Shown here in pieces: positions 55,789 to 64,000 of a stretch of 64,000 nt of DNA; position 1 is the stretch's first letter, and each line of letters starts with the position of its first letter. Source of the DNA: Cladocopium goreaui (Eukaryota > Sar > Dinophyceae > Suessiales > Symbiodiniaceae); NCBI GenBank assembly GCA_947184155.2, contig CAMXCT020006571.1, forward strand, positions 257,501 through 321,500, written 5' to 3'. The notes under the pieces are model-generated. The model had not been told where the DNA came from and did no database searches. It worked only from the letters and a program-made list of their open reading frames with translations. A program made the position numbers and the translations under genes.

Positions 55789-55880
55789 CTCGTTCGCATG
55801 CATTCATGGCTGCGCTGCATGTTACACCATCTGGCTGGAGATGGCGCATGCAGCAGTGGAGCAGGTGCAATGCCAGCTGC
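55789..55880 (-). CDS. PPR exon (helix B, motif end, helix A)
   Basis: Acceptor CATCGGAG, frame RQLALHLLHCCMRHLQPDG then VTCSAAMNACERG. L-A-L-H-L-L-H-C-C-M is helix B, L-Q-P-D the motif end and V-T-C-S-A-A-M-N-A-C-E-R-G the next helix A. The best donor is GAGTGG right after E-R-G, a GA 5' site, because it restores the motif with 55550-55609. A GT donor 15 bases further would insert V-A-M-L into the turn. Confidence 0.8.
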
Positions 55881-57219
55881 CTCCGATGTGTCACAAGATC
55901 ACTACAGTAATCATATTTCAAAAACACATGAAGCAAGATGATACGGAAAGTGCCAAGGTGCCAATGACCATCGGAGCAAGAACAAATGCAACCTGGGCCA
56001 GTCTTAGGTTTCTGTCCTGATGGTTCAACTGGAAGAATCACATGGGGAAAAATGTCTTGCTCAGTTCCCACGAGTGTAAGATTACGCAACGCATAAGTGC
56101 CGAGAAACAAGATTGGACAGCCAATGTCTATAAAAATATCTGCGATGTACTTGTGATGACCTATATCATTTCTACTATTGTTTTGGAAGTAAGATGTATG
56201 ATTATCATATATATATAATCAATAACTAAATATAATATATATATGTATAAATATGCACTTTAAAATAACTTCCATGGCCCCATTAACAATATACTTTTGT
56301 TGATTATACATATATATATATATATACCCTCCGGTAAATTAATATAGACCCTCCCAGAAAGGATTTGGAAGATTAGTTTCCACTAACAATTGGCCATTTT
56401 CAAGGTCGAACTGTGAAACTCCCTGAGGGGAACTATTCCAACCCCAATATTTCAGGGAAGCCACCCCAAGCATTCCTCTGTCAGCGACAGTCCCAGAAAC
56501 TATTCCAGGTCACCAATGTTGCCTCGATTGCTACCTGGAAAGGTGTCAAGAACAGATTGGCAATATGTTTACAGGGATATGATATTAACCAACAAAAAAG
56601 TGATTTCAGGGTGATTAACTGATTAACCAACAAACATGATGATTGAATGGCGATTAACTAAGATAAATTATGTATATATATATATATACAGTTTATCTAT
56701 CTATCTACCTATCGATCGATCTATCTATCTATCTATTTCTTTGTTTACGTGAATATAAGGGCATATATATATATATATACATGAAAATAATGGGTACATA
56801 ACACGGGCGATAGTAGGGATATACTGGGATATACAGGATGTGATGTGTGGTTCTACGTAATAAAAAAAGTTCCCCACCAAATGATCATTTGAAAAAGAAG
56901 CACATTATAGACCCTTGGCTTCGGCAAAGCATGTCCGCATTTTTTAGTTTTGTACTTCAAGCAGTTGTTCCCCTTCAAGTCGAATAACATTGTGTAACAT
57001 TGATTTGATGTGCATATGGGTCATATTCGGATACCATCCATAAAAATGGCTTAGGGCTCAGAATGACCAAATGCCATGTCATGTGTATAGGTGTCTCGAG
57101 CCTTGGCTCCATATATCTTAGAGCTTGTTGGTTCCCTACCTTGACGTCAACTGTACCCCATGCAGCAAGCCAGATGTGGCCGGATAGTGCGATACCCAGC
57201 CTATCCCAGACTCATCCCT
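55881..57219. other. Intron-like stretch
   Basis: TA tracts (56300-56325, 56670-56690, 56763-56780), (CTAT)n at 56694-56740 and one TACCCTCTGGTAA-family element. No PPR core on the minus strand. Confidence 0.4.
56325..56430. mobile_element. MITE-like element, TACCCTCTGGTAA family, copy 5
   Basis: Begins TACCCTCCGGTAAATTAATA at the end of a (TA)n tract and ends AAACTCCCTGAGGGG; inner TTGGCCATTTTCA corresponds to ATGGGCCATTTCA of copy 4. About 106 bp. Confidence 0.55.
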
Positions 57220-57303
57220 GACCTCGCGCATCCTCTGTAGCAAGCTCCTTGCCATCACCGGGCCGCCTTGCCGGCAGGCAGTAATGGCGCTGTTGAAGCT
57301 CAC
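57220..57303 (-). CDS. PPR exon, one motif (28 codons)
   Basis: Acceptor GTTGCTGAG, frame VSFNSAITACRQGGPVMAR then SLLQRMRE, donor GTCAGG. Helix A V-S-F-N-S-A-I-T-A-C-R-Q-G and helix B M-A-R-S-L-L-Q-R-M. It begins in phase 0, exactly where the exon at 57494-57570 ends (M-Q-K-P-D), so the two join into a continuous canonical array. Confidence 0.85.
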
Positions 57304-57493
57304 CTCAGCAACATGGCTATGCGGTCATAATGAGCCCTCATGTTTCATGAACAACCGTGGAAAAACTGGAGATATCCATTTGAAACCATCACCAATCAGA
57401 ATGGTTCATTGTTTGCTCAGTTTGCTCAATGTGCTCCAGTCATGGTCGACTCGGTCCATTCGAGGCCTCCAACAGGTGTGTCCAAGATGCGAC

Positions 57494-57570
57494 GTCTGGT
57501 TTCTGCATGGTCATGAGCAAGTAGGCAGCAAGTTGCCACTGGCTACTTTGAGCGCATGCACTCCTGGCAG
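57494..57570 (-). CDS. PPR exon (helix A end, helix B, motif end)
   Basis: Acceptor GAGTCTTCAG, frame ARSACAQSSQWQLAAYLLMT then MQKPD, donor GTCGCA. A-R-S-A-C-A-Q-S-S-Q-W-Q-L-A-A-Y-L-L is helix A, turn and helix B. It ends in phase 0 and splices to V-S-F-N-S-A-I of the exon at 57220-57303, giving M-Q-K-P-D-V-S-F-N-S-A-I, the standard junction between PPR motifs. Confidence 0.85.
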
Positions 57571-57648
57571 CTGAAGACTCAATAGTTTTGGCAACTGAGT
57601 GAGTAGAGCGAGTAAAGACTCAATAGTTTTGATTCAATTCCCCAGAAG

Positions 57649-58290
57649 ATGCGGAGACATCAGAAACCTAACATTAATGCCACAATTTTGATATTAAACG
57701 ATCTAATCTTGCTCCATCATGCCCCAAGATATCCAAAGCCAAGATTTAGAGCTCTGAACCTTTTTTCTGAAAGGGAATTTCTCTATGAGTGGATGCCAAT
57801 CAATCCAAGCCCCATGCAAACCTTAGTTCTGAGCACACCAAGAGCTTGTGCATGGGAGCTGGAAGGGGTTGGAACTAATCAACAGGAGCTTTGTCACGTT
57901 TTCCCTAGTGAGCCCACTCGCAATGTCAAGTGGCAAAAGGCTGTTGTAGACAATGAGGTTCGTTTGAAGCCGCACACTGACCATCTTGGAAAACATATTG
58001 AAAGCCTCAGGCTAGCAAGAACTACAATAATTAGCACTGTGGTGGAAACCACCCGAAAATTGGTCAGGATTGTCCAACCTACGACTGAGGCACAAAAACA
58101 GAACACTCAAATTAATGTAGAGAAAACTCAAACAAGGCCAAAAAGACCAAACCTGTCAACACCCAGAGCCAAAGCCACCCCTCACCAAGCCCACCCTGCC
58201 CCTCAAAACATGACTGGAATTGCAGCTTGGAAGCCAACATCCAACCACCAACTTCATTCCCCACGGCAGCGATGCAGCTTCCATAGGTGA
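57649..58290 (+). CDS. Uncertain plus-strand open frame, 213 codons
   Basis: The longest frame outside the minisatellite. It has an even, basic composition (TRPKRPNLSTPRAKATP near the end, ESLRLARTTIISTVVE in the middle) and starts with ATG. No recognised domain. It opposes the direction of every other coding block and its end overlaps the PPR exon at 58249-58346 on the other strand, so it may be spurious or a remnant of an inserted element. Confidence 0.22.
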   Translation: MRRHQKPNINATILILNDLILLHHAPRYPKPRFRALNLFSEREFLYEWMPINPSPMQTLVLSTPRACAWELEGVGTNQQELCHVFPSEPTRNVKWQKAVVDNEVRLKPHTDHLGKHIESLRLARTTIISTVVETTRKLVRIVQPTTEAQKQNTQINVEKTQTRPKRPNLSTPRAKATPHQAHPAPQNMTGIAAWKPTSNHQLHSPRQRCSFHR

Positions 58291-58346
58291 TTTGAGACAG
58301 CTGAAAGGCTGACGTCGCCATTGACAACATTAAGGACATAGCACTC
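58249..58346 (-). CDS. PPR exon
   Basis: Acceptor CGTGCCCAG, frame SAMSLMLSMATSAFQLSQ then ITYGSCIAAVGNEV, donor GTGGTT. S-A-M-S-L-M-L-S-M is helix B, A-F-Q-L-S-Q the motif end, I-T-Y-G-S-C-I-A-A-V the next helix A. G rather than N stands at the code position. The frame stays open past the donor. Confidence 0.74.
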
Positions 58347-58918
58347 CTGGGCACGCGAGTCAGACTTGGGCGAAAGGTGATGAAGGGCCCAGCCATGTCA
58401 TCCAAATCTGGTGAGGAAAATATCAACTGACACGATTCTGAGAATGCGGTGTGCATTTACAACATGTGTGTTAAGGGAAATTATCAAACATGCAACACAA
58501 TACAACATATTATAGTACCGTATGTTATGCATGACTACACGCCTGTATACACTAAAGGCACCTAGGATATGTTTGGTAATGATGGAACATGTAAAGGCGC
58601 CTATATCATGCACCAACCAATGCTTTAACTATATGCAATCGGGCCTAAATCAATTGTGGTGTCGAATGCCTGGTTGGTGGCCTCAGCCAAGCGAAACATA
58701 TTTCTCTAGTCGTTCCCACTGTCATCCCAAATGTGGTTGAAATATGTTGAAATAAGAAACCGTTTGAAACCACTAATCAAACAATGATAATAATGCAATC
58801 TCTACTAAACTTGGCACAACACAAATTTAACTTGGAACCCCAAATCAACCAAAGTCAATAAGAAAATGATTTTCAGACCCCTCGGCCCTCGGACCCTGCT
58901 TTTTGGGGTTCCACTTGC

Positions 58919-58982
58919 CCTGGCAAGAAGCTGCCAAAACTCGCTGCACGCAGCGAGCAGGGCGTTGCAGACGACACTGCTC
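58919..58982 (-). CDS. PPR exon with GC donor
   Basis: Acceptor CGGATCACAG, frame SSVVCNALLAACSEFWQLL then AR, ending AGG followed by GCAAGT, a strong 5' splice site with GC for GT. V-V-C-N-A-L-L-A-A-C-S-E is helix A with N at the code position; F-W-Q-L-L starts helix B. About 64 nt. Confidence 0.8.
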
Positions 58983-59229
58983 CTGTGATCCGAACTGTCC
59001 AAAAAAAAACTTCCGGCCATTATCTACAAATTCTGTGTCAAAACATGAAACTAGGGTCCATAATTTTGAAAGGATTAACATCCAGCTGTGCTATCTAAGT
59101 TAGCCTTCAACGGGGATTTCCCATGGCTTTTGAACCACAGCCATGTTTCAAAGCACCAAGGAAATGATTGAGCCCGCTCCATCATAAGCAATCACAGAAC
59201 CCCAATTTTGCCATCACCAACAGTTCCTC

Positions 59230-59320
59230 TTCTTCTGCAAGGCAATGACTGGCGGCAGGTTCCTCAAATACTCTCACCGCAACATGTGCCAAGGGGTCAT
59301 GGTAGATCCCATCTTGGAAA
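59230..59320 (-). CDS. Possible PPR exon
   Basis: The frame reads DGIYHDPLAHVAVRVFEEPA then ASHCLAEEEELL. P-L-A-H-V-A-V-R-V-F-E-E is like helix B without W. No firm splice sites. Confidence 0.35.
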
Positions 59321-59673
59321 ATTAGCACTTGCGACCATGGTGCCGCGTTTCAATTTGAATCAAACATAAGTTGAATTATTTGAATTTCATACCTGGAACA
59401 TACTATATTGTAGTTTAGTTTTAGTCGGAATTTACTTTTCTATCCCTTTGAATTTGTTTAAAGGTTGCGATCGGGTCAAATCCACCAATCCAATGCAAAT
59501 CACATTTTTCAAGGTGCAAGTGTAACAAAAACGATCAACTACGAATCCATGACAAATATTGACTAAATCACATAAAATTAATTAGAATCTTTCAGAGTCA
59601 GGTCAGTTTCCAAGTTTGTATACCTCAACCAAACAAAAACCAACCTTAGAAATCCTAAGCGGCCAAAAACTAC

Positions 59674-59764
59674 CCAATCTTAAGCATGTCCCAAGCATCG
59701 CCACTGCCTGAAGCCACACATCCCGACAGGCCGTGACCAGGCTGCTGAAGCTGTAAGCGTCCGC
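59674..59764 (-). CDS. PPR exon
   Basis: Acceptor AGCCCTGCAG, frame ADAYSFSSLVTACRDVWLQA then VAMLGTCLRLG, donor GTAGTT. A-D-A-Y-S-F-S-S-L-V-T-A-C-R-D is helix A with S at the code position, V-W-L-Q-A-V-A-M-L helix B. About 91 nt. It is the first PPR exon downstream of the stop codon of the ADP-ribosyltransferase-like gene at 60540. Confidence 0.8.
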
Positions 59765-60539
59765 CTGCAGGGCTTGTACTTTCAAGATATAAATCACATA
59801 AACAATGAACACATGCACTATCACATCCGGGCGTCTGAAGTTGAACAACGTTGCATTTTCTTAACTTTCAACATGTTTTAGCTCTTTCATTCTTGGGGTT
59901 CAGGCATTGTGGAGCAAATTTGACCCTAACGCGAGAATCCTGGGCCAAAATGGATGGATCTTCCACGCCTCCACATCACCTATTCAAAGCTACTTGGTTG
60001 CTGCTGGGTCCTGGATGATTGGATGGTACTGTACCTTGCACCAACTAACAAAGAAGAAAACCAATTCATTCGCTAGGAAAAGCTATTTACAAATTTTAGG
60101 TTTTCCAAACTGGTTTACTGCAGCATACAGTAGTCTCTTTTTCCTGCGGCTGAAGACTTGCGAGCCATTTCTGTCAATGCCCGCGTTTGGTATCACAATT
60201 GCACCGTCTTTTTAATATAGACAGCCGCCCCGCCCAGTGCGCAGCGGCCAGAAATGGCATGATACTCCTTGGTTGGCCTGCGATTGTTTATTTATGTTGT
60301 TGAGTAGCAAATTCGGCGATTGGTATAGAGAAGGCAACAGGGCTTGCTGCACCACTACTAAAAATCACATTGATTCAGGTCCACTTCTATTTCAAATGTC
60401 CATGTTGATCATGAACTGGTGATATCATACAATACATGAAATCCACATATTCAACCGTTTAGGGTTTCCAATTATTGCGCCGCTCCACACATGATGCACA
60501 TGGGCAGCTGACGGTCTCAGCAATCCACTGCAGCTTGGC

Positions 60540-60772
60540 TCACCCACGCACTCGGCGAACCACTGTGACCCGCTCGGGATCAAAGACACAATCCTCCTCC
60601 CTTCCTGAGGGAACCATTCCACAATGAGGTGGGACCCATGCCGTATCATAGCCATGCAAGCTCCAGGCTTTTTGCAAGGGATGACCTTGTCGGTCAATTC
60701 GTTTCACGCGGCCCACATCAACAGAGACCTCAAAAACCACCGGGCCGTAAGCCATGGCTTTCTGGACATCTC
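60540..60772 (-). CDS. Gig2/PARP-like ADP-ribosyltransferase domain, last exon
   Basis: Starts DVQKAMAYGPVVFEVSVDVG, continues KRIDRQGHPLQKAW, YDTAWVPPHCGMVPSGREED and CVFDPERVTVV, and ends with TGA at 60540-60542. The block Y-D-T-A-W-V-P-P-x-C-G-M-V-P-S-G-x-E-E-D is characteristic of the Gig2-like branch of the PARP/ADP-ribosyltransferase fold, known from fish interferon-induced Gig2 proteins and from many protists and invertebrates. It joins 61005-61203 with exact phase (one base plus two). Catalysis is inferred from the fold only. Confidence 0.85.
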
Positions 60773-61004
60773 CTGCTTTGAGCAGAATCTGATTCTGCCC
60801 CTAGTGACTTAGGCATGAACAAATGAACAAACATAAAAAAAAGAACAAAGCTTTTCAGCTTCACTGGGAGCATCCCAGAAGTTAGCAAAAGTCTTGGTAA
60901 GTAAGTAACATCACCACTTATAGAAAGGGAGTGAATGGTTTCCCCCACTTGACAGCCCTTTGCTAACTTCTGGATTCATCTCAGTGCAGCGGATGGGAAG
61001 GCTC
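60773..61004 (-). other. GA-AG intron in the ADP-ribosyltransferase-like gene
   Basis: 232 nt. On the minus strand it begins GAGCCTTCC and ends AAAGCAG. Removing it joins TCA-A to GA-GAT and gives G-V-Y-A-S-R-D-V-Q-K, the family's expected sequence. Reading through instead gives A-F-P-S-A-A-L-R and a stop. Inside lies a 15-bp perfect inverted repeat, CCAGAAGTTAGCAAA at 60875-60889 and its complement at 60959-60973. Confidence 0.72.
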
Positions 61005-61203
61005 TTGAAGCATAAACTCCACTCCCGAGCATGCCGTGACCTGAAGGTTGAAAGCCGTTTGCCTCGATCTCTCTTGCGGCTTCCCTCGATGTGCCGTGGT
61101 ACATGGTATACTTCTTGGGCTTTGGCGATCTTGATCTTTCGCGGGTGACTGGACGTGAATCTGGGAACAAAATGCCTTGCAAACGGTCAAGGGGTGGAGA
61201 AGC
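61005..61203 (-). CDS. Gig2/PARP-like ADP-ribosyltransferase domain, penultimate exon
   Basis: After an acceptor GGTTTAG whose TAG is itself an in-frame stop, the frame reads ASPPLDRLQGILFPDSRP, then RERSRSPKPKKYTMYHGTS, REAAREIEANGFQPSGHG and MLGSGVYAS. H-G-T (residues 36-38 of this fragment) and G-V-Y (Y64) match the His and Tyr of the H-Y-[E] signature of the PARP fold. The R-E-R-S-R-S-P-K-P-K-K linker is basic. With 60540-60772 it gives 143 residues, about the size of a whole Gig2 domain; more 5' exons must exist. Confidence 0.82.
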
Positions 61204-61837
61204 CTAAACCTTCAAGACATCCACAAAAAGGACTGGCGTCGAAGGAAAACATCCAATGAATGAGCCTATAGTGCCCCCTTGGGAAGACAAGGATGCAACA
61301 CTGCTGAGCAATATTCAATACGCAATAACGCACTAAGCAGGATACAAAGAAAAACGCTTGGTGCGAATCTTGAGCCAATGCTTAACTGGTGGTTTGGGCT
61401 GCAGGCTTCCAGACCACCAAGCCTCAGGACCAGTTGGCCATTCATCATTGCTTCGATGTCGGCAAAAAATGACTTGGATTGGTTGAAAATAAAGTCCGGA
61501 AACCATGGTGTTACCGGGCAAATATGAAGGTTTCCGTTTCAGTCTGTTCAGTGTTGTCCGAAACCAGTTTGTGCAACAGCATACAAACACATCAGAATTT
61601 GGACCCAAGAGCTACTGTCACATACATCGAAGTTCCTTATGCTGGCATACCATACCCCGGGAAGAACACATGTTCCCATTGTGACATCAATCATCATCAG
61701 CTCTTGGGGCAAAGAAATCGATAAACATTGGTTCAAAATCCAAACAATATATATATAATATATATATATATATATGTAGTAATATGTATGTATTAAATAT
61801 GTATGTATGTGTCTTGGACGGTTTTGGAGGGTCTTGG
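61204..61837. other. Intron or upstream exon region of the ADP-ribosyltransferase-like gene
   Basis: A minus-strand frame at 61370-61455 (IEAMMNGQLVLRLGGLEA) could be an upstream exon, but no domain is recognised. A (TA)n tract lies at 61745-61780. Nothing else seen. Confidence 0.35.
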
Positions 61838-62281
61838 TCAAACCCAAAGTAATGCAACACAGCCTAAATAAAACATCCCAATGAACAGAAATGGACTGTG
61901 TTGGGTTTGGGTATCCACCTTTCCAGTCTTCAAGCTTCTGATCTCAGGCATTGGATTTTGTACCGCGTCCATGAAGGAAACAAAAGCAGCTGAGATACTA
62001 TGAATGCGGTCCAAATTGTCCAAGCAATCCAAACTGATAAGGTGCTTGATCAAACGATTTGGCCGGCTGCCCACTCCAGGTTCGAACATAAAGGAAAAAT
62101 CATTCTGGTAGTCAATGGTGTTGTCAAATGCCAGTATCTTATTGATGCAAGCGCATCGCTTCGTGTCCACTGCATCATTTCCACTGGGAAGGACCGTGCC
62201 CTTCTGCCGCGGCATAGCTACCACTGCGACTGGGGTGGGCAATGCGCAAATCACAAAACATAGCTTGATCTGCAAACGCAC
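61838..62281 (-). CDS. Possible exon, 147-codon open frame
   Basis: Open from about 62281 to a stop at 61838, reading LQIKLCFVICALPTPVAV, SGNDAVDTKRCACINKIL and further. V-D-T-K-R-C-A-C-I-N-K-I-L is faintly like a PPR helix A. Plus-strand frames over the same DNA are also open (62000-62263). Splice sites not fixed. Confidence 0.3.
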   Translation of the reverse strand: MRLQIKLCFVICALPTPVAVVAMPRQKGTVLPSGNDAVDTKRCACINKILAFDNTIDYQNDFSFMFEPGVGSRPNRLIKHLISLDCLDNLDRIHSISAAFVSFMDAVQNPMPEIRSLKTGKVDTQTQHSPFLFIGMFYLGCVALLWV

Positions 62282-63426
62282 CGGCGCAAGGACATCCTCA
62301 TAGACACGTCTGACGGCCCACGGCCTCAGGGAGTTGAATGGACTTAATTTTCAATGATGATTATATGCGGTATGTTTATGTATTAACATATAATACATTA
62401 AATATGTATGTATATGTCACGGCGCATGAATGATCTCCTGTTTGCCGGTGGGATTACATGTCATTTCCTCCTGATACTCTGGAAAAACCAATGAACAAAA
62501 CGCACTCCTGACATCCCGTTTGCTCCAAACTGGCAATAATATGTTGCCGCAAAAGGAATTTTCATTAAACATGTTGAGCACAGATTGTGAACCCCCTTTT
62601 GGATCCCTTGGGTGCTATCCCTCACATATGCTCCATGGCATGTTAACCTTTCCTGGTACCTAAGCAATTTTGCCAAACAACAACAAAAACTCCAAGCTGT
62701 ACAGCATCAAGGCAACTTTACGACATCTACATACATATACATATATATATATACACATACAAACACGCAAACACACACACACACATTTTATATATTTTGC
62801 ATGTAGAGTGCGTACACATGTATCTGTATACAAAAAAAGTGTGCGTGTGATATAAGTATATCATAGTGTAACATGTACATATATATATATATGTAACATG
62901 TGCTAATTATACATCAAATATTATATATACGCTGTGTGTTATGCCTGACTGGGTGTGACCCGTAAGCAACCCCCAGCCACAGCTTGCGGCATGGACCTTC
63001 ACCGCCAACTACCCCATCCTGGTCCCTGAGAGCGCCTGGAGGTCGCGATGTCTCAGGCTTTCCTGGTGAGGCTGCAACAATACTTACATGTGCATCCCAC
63101 TAAGTGGTGAATAACCCGTATATAAGCCATATACCTATATAAGTGAGGATATTCCATATGGAGGATACTGGAGGTATAAGCCATTTACTAAATGGGATGC
63201 ACCCCCCAGCGCAACAAAGAACCATTGTTCATAGTTCAAATGATCTCTATTAACGCCCAGGTTGACAACATGAATTCAACATTGTATAATCATTAGTAAC
63301 CTCAGACTCCTGCAAGAAGAAGTGTACATACATAAATAGACTGAGAGAACAAATGCATGTCTGTGATGAAATTACAAAACAGAAGTGTATACATATATAT
63401 ATATATATACATGTACAAATGTACAT

Positions 63427-63479
<53 letters not shown>

Positions 63480-63631
63480 TACACATGTACATACACACAC
63501 GTAACAAATGTATAAAATATACAAGCATATGTTAAGTATATGTACATACATATTGATAATATATATATATGCATATACAGTCAAATAGCTGTGTTAGTTG
63601 TCTGCGCTTCAGTGAAGCTTCAGAAAACCAC
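62282..63631. other. Intron-like stretch with microsatellites
   Basis: TA, CA and TG tracts at 62735-62790, 62880-62892 and 63390-63410, and (GATA)12 at 63430-63477. A GC-richer island at 62940-63075 may be an exon (minus frame KVHAASCGWGLLTG), but a stop interrupts it. Confidence 0.4.
63430..63477. repeat. (GATA)n microsatellite
   Basis: About twelve perfect GATA units. The S-I-Y-L-S-I-Y-L open frames on the minus strand are artefacts of it. Confidence 0.9.
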
Positions 63632-63741
63632 CAAATTGTGAGCAGCCACGGGGTAACACTTCAACACGTCGTGGATGTCACCCATCAGCCAAGCGTCGTG
63701 GTTCACCACGGCCATCGACCATGCAGAAGCACCCGCAAAAC
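63632..63741 (-). CDS. PPR-like exon
   Basis: Acceptor AACTGCTCAG, frame FAGASAWSMAVVNHDAWL then MGDIHDVLKCYPVAAHNL, donor GTGGTT. S-A-W-S-M-A-V-V resembles helix B and the second half a drifted motif ending P-V-A-A-H-N. About 110 nt. It follows the exon at 63965-64000 after a 223-nt intron. Confidence 0.52.
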
Positions 63742-63964
63742 CTGAGCAGTTTCATGGGCTAATCTTGTACCTAAAATACCTTTGCAGAAACATGTTTTGG
63801 GGTAAAGTCACTACCTGCCAGAACCGTTCTGAAAATTTATAAATGTTTAATTGAAACTTATAGATGCGATCGTAATCCATGTGTGGTTTAAGATTTCCAC
63901 AACCCTCTAACTCTAATCAACTATTCCAAGGTTGATCAACGAATTGGCACAGCAGTTGGCACAC

Positions 63965-64000
63965 CAGTTGGCTTCCAAGCAGGGAGCTGGCTCGGCCCCA
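63965..64000 (-). CDS. Exon cut by the window edge, PPR-like
   Basis: One frame reads WGRASSLLGSQL, like helix B (W-x-R-A-S-S-L-L), ending at a GTGTGC donor. The frame that would be in phase with the next exon instead reads PSQLPAWKPT, so the assignment is open. The exon continues beyond the window. Confidence 0.4.

Noticed and set aside
61366-61382. CTTGAGCCAA, the inverse of the last ten bases of the dinoflagellate spliced leader
   Set aside because: Only ten bases match and the next bases diverge; a match this short is not surprising in 64 kb read on both strands.
63430-63477. Short regular repeat as a CRISPR array
   Set aside because: It is a perfect (GATA)n microsatellite without spacers.
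1-64000. tRNA and rRNA genes
   Set aside because: No cloverleaf with intact A and B boxes or conserved rRNA segment was noticed by eye; a covariance-model scan would be needed to exclude them.

Overview
The window looks like nuclear DNA of a dinoflagellate, plausibly a Suessiales/Symbiodiniaceae-type genome; the species cannot be told. The grounds are: (i) dozens of short GC-richer coding blocks, all on the minus strand, set in AT-rich, microsatellite-laden introns; (ii) the pentatricopeptide repeat (PPR) style of these blocks, with cores such as SAISACE, NACISA and FSSLISACEK, a family known to be strongly expanded in dinoflagellates; (iii) splice junctions that fit GC-AG and GA-AG introns as well as GT-AG; (iv) no gene of bacterial layout. 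I found no rRNA, tRNA or CRISPR array.

Layout on the minus strand, read from right to left. The right edge (63632-64000) holds two exons. A candidate exon lies at 61838-62281. At 60540-61203 two exons join in frame into a Gig2/PARP-like ADP-ribosyltransferase domain ending in a stop codon. From about 59.8 kb to 0.3 kb there are some fifty PPR exons or half-exons, typically 40-150 nt long and 0.2-2 kb apart. Introns tend to fall either just before helix A (the V-x-x-N-x-A-I segment) or in the turn after A-C-E-K-G, so an exon carries about one PPR motif or half of one. Several exons have exactly 87 nt (3894-3980, 32914-33000, 38693-38779). A decayed TPR gene copy with frameshifts lies at 1240-2391. 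I cannot tell from sequence how many separate genes the array represents; a stop at 27355 and the one at 60540 are likely gene ends.

Much of the rest is repeats. At least seven kinds of short inverted-repeat (MITE-like or foldback) element sit in introns, most about 100 bp long: five copies with TACCCTCTGGTAA ends, two with TAATGTGGG ends, two with TCAATGGATTGGTTTAAGGG ends (one butting onto a PPR exon), two with GGTTTCCTAA-type ends, a foldback at 4245-4355, and two larger TIR elements at 13291-13981 and 45331-45964. A short LTR-type element (51928-53597) has two nearly identical 392-bp direct repeats, each with an unusual pair of overlapping inverted repeats. A 1.5-kb minisatellite lies at 33178-34680, a block with a recurring GCGCCATCTA motif at 22199-23075, and (TA)n tracts are found throughout.

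Functionally, PPR proteins bind organellar RNA in a sequence-specific way, and the residue next to the helix-A core is often N, S or T here, as the PPR code expects. Many exons are degenerate, so part of the array may be pseudogene or fast-evolving. Exon limits are predictions read by eye from frame and splice motifs, and may be off by a few bases.
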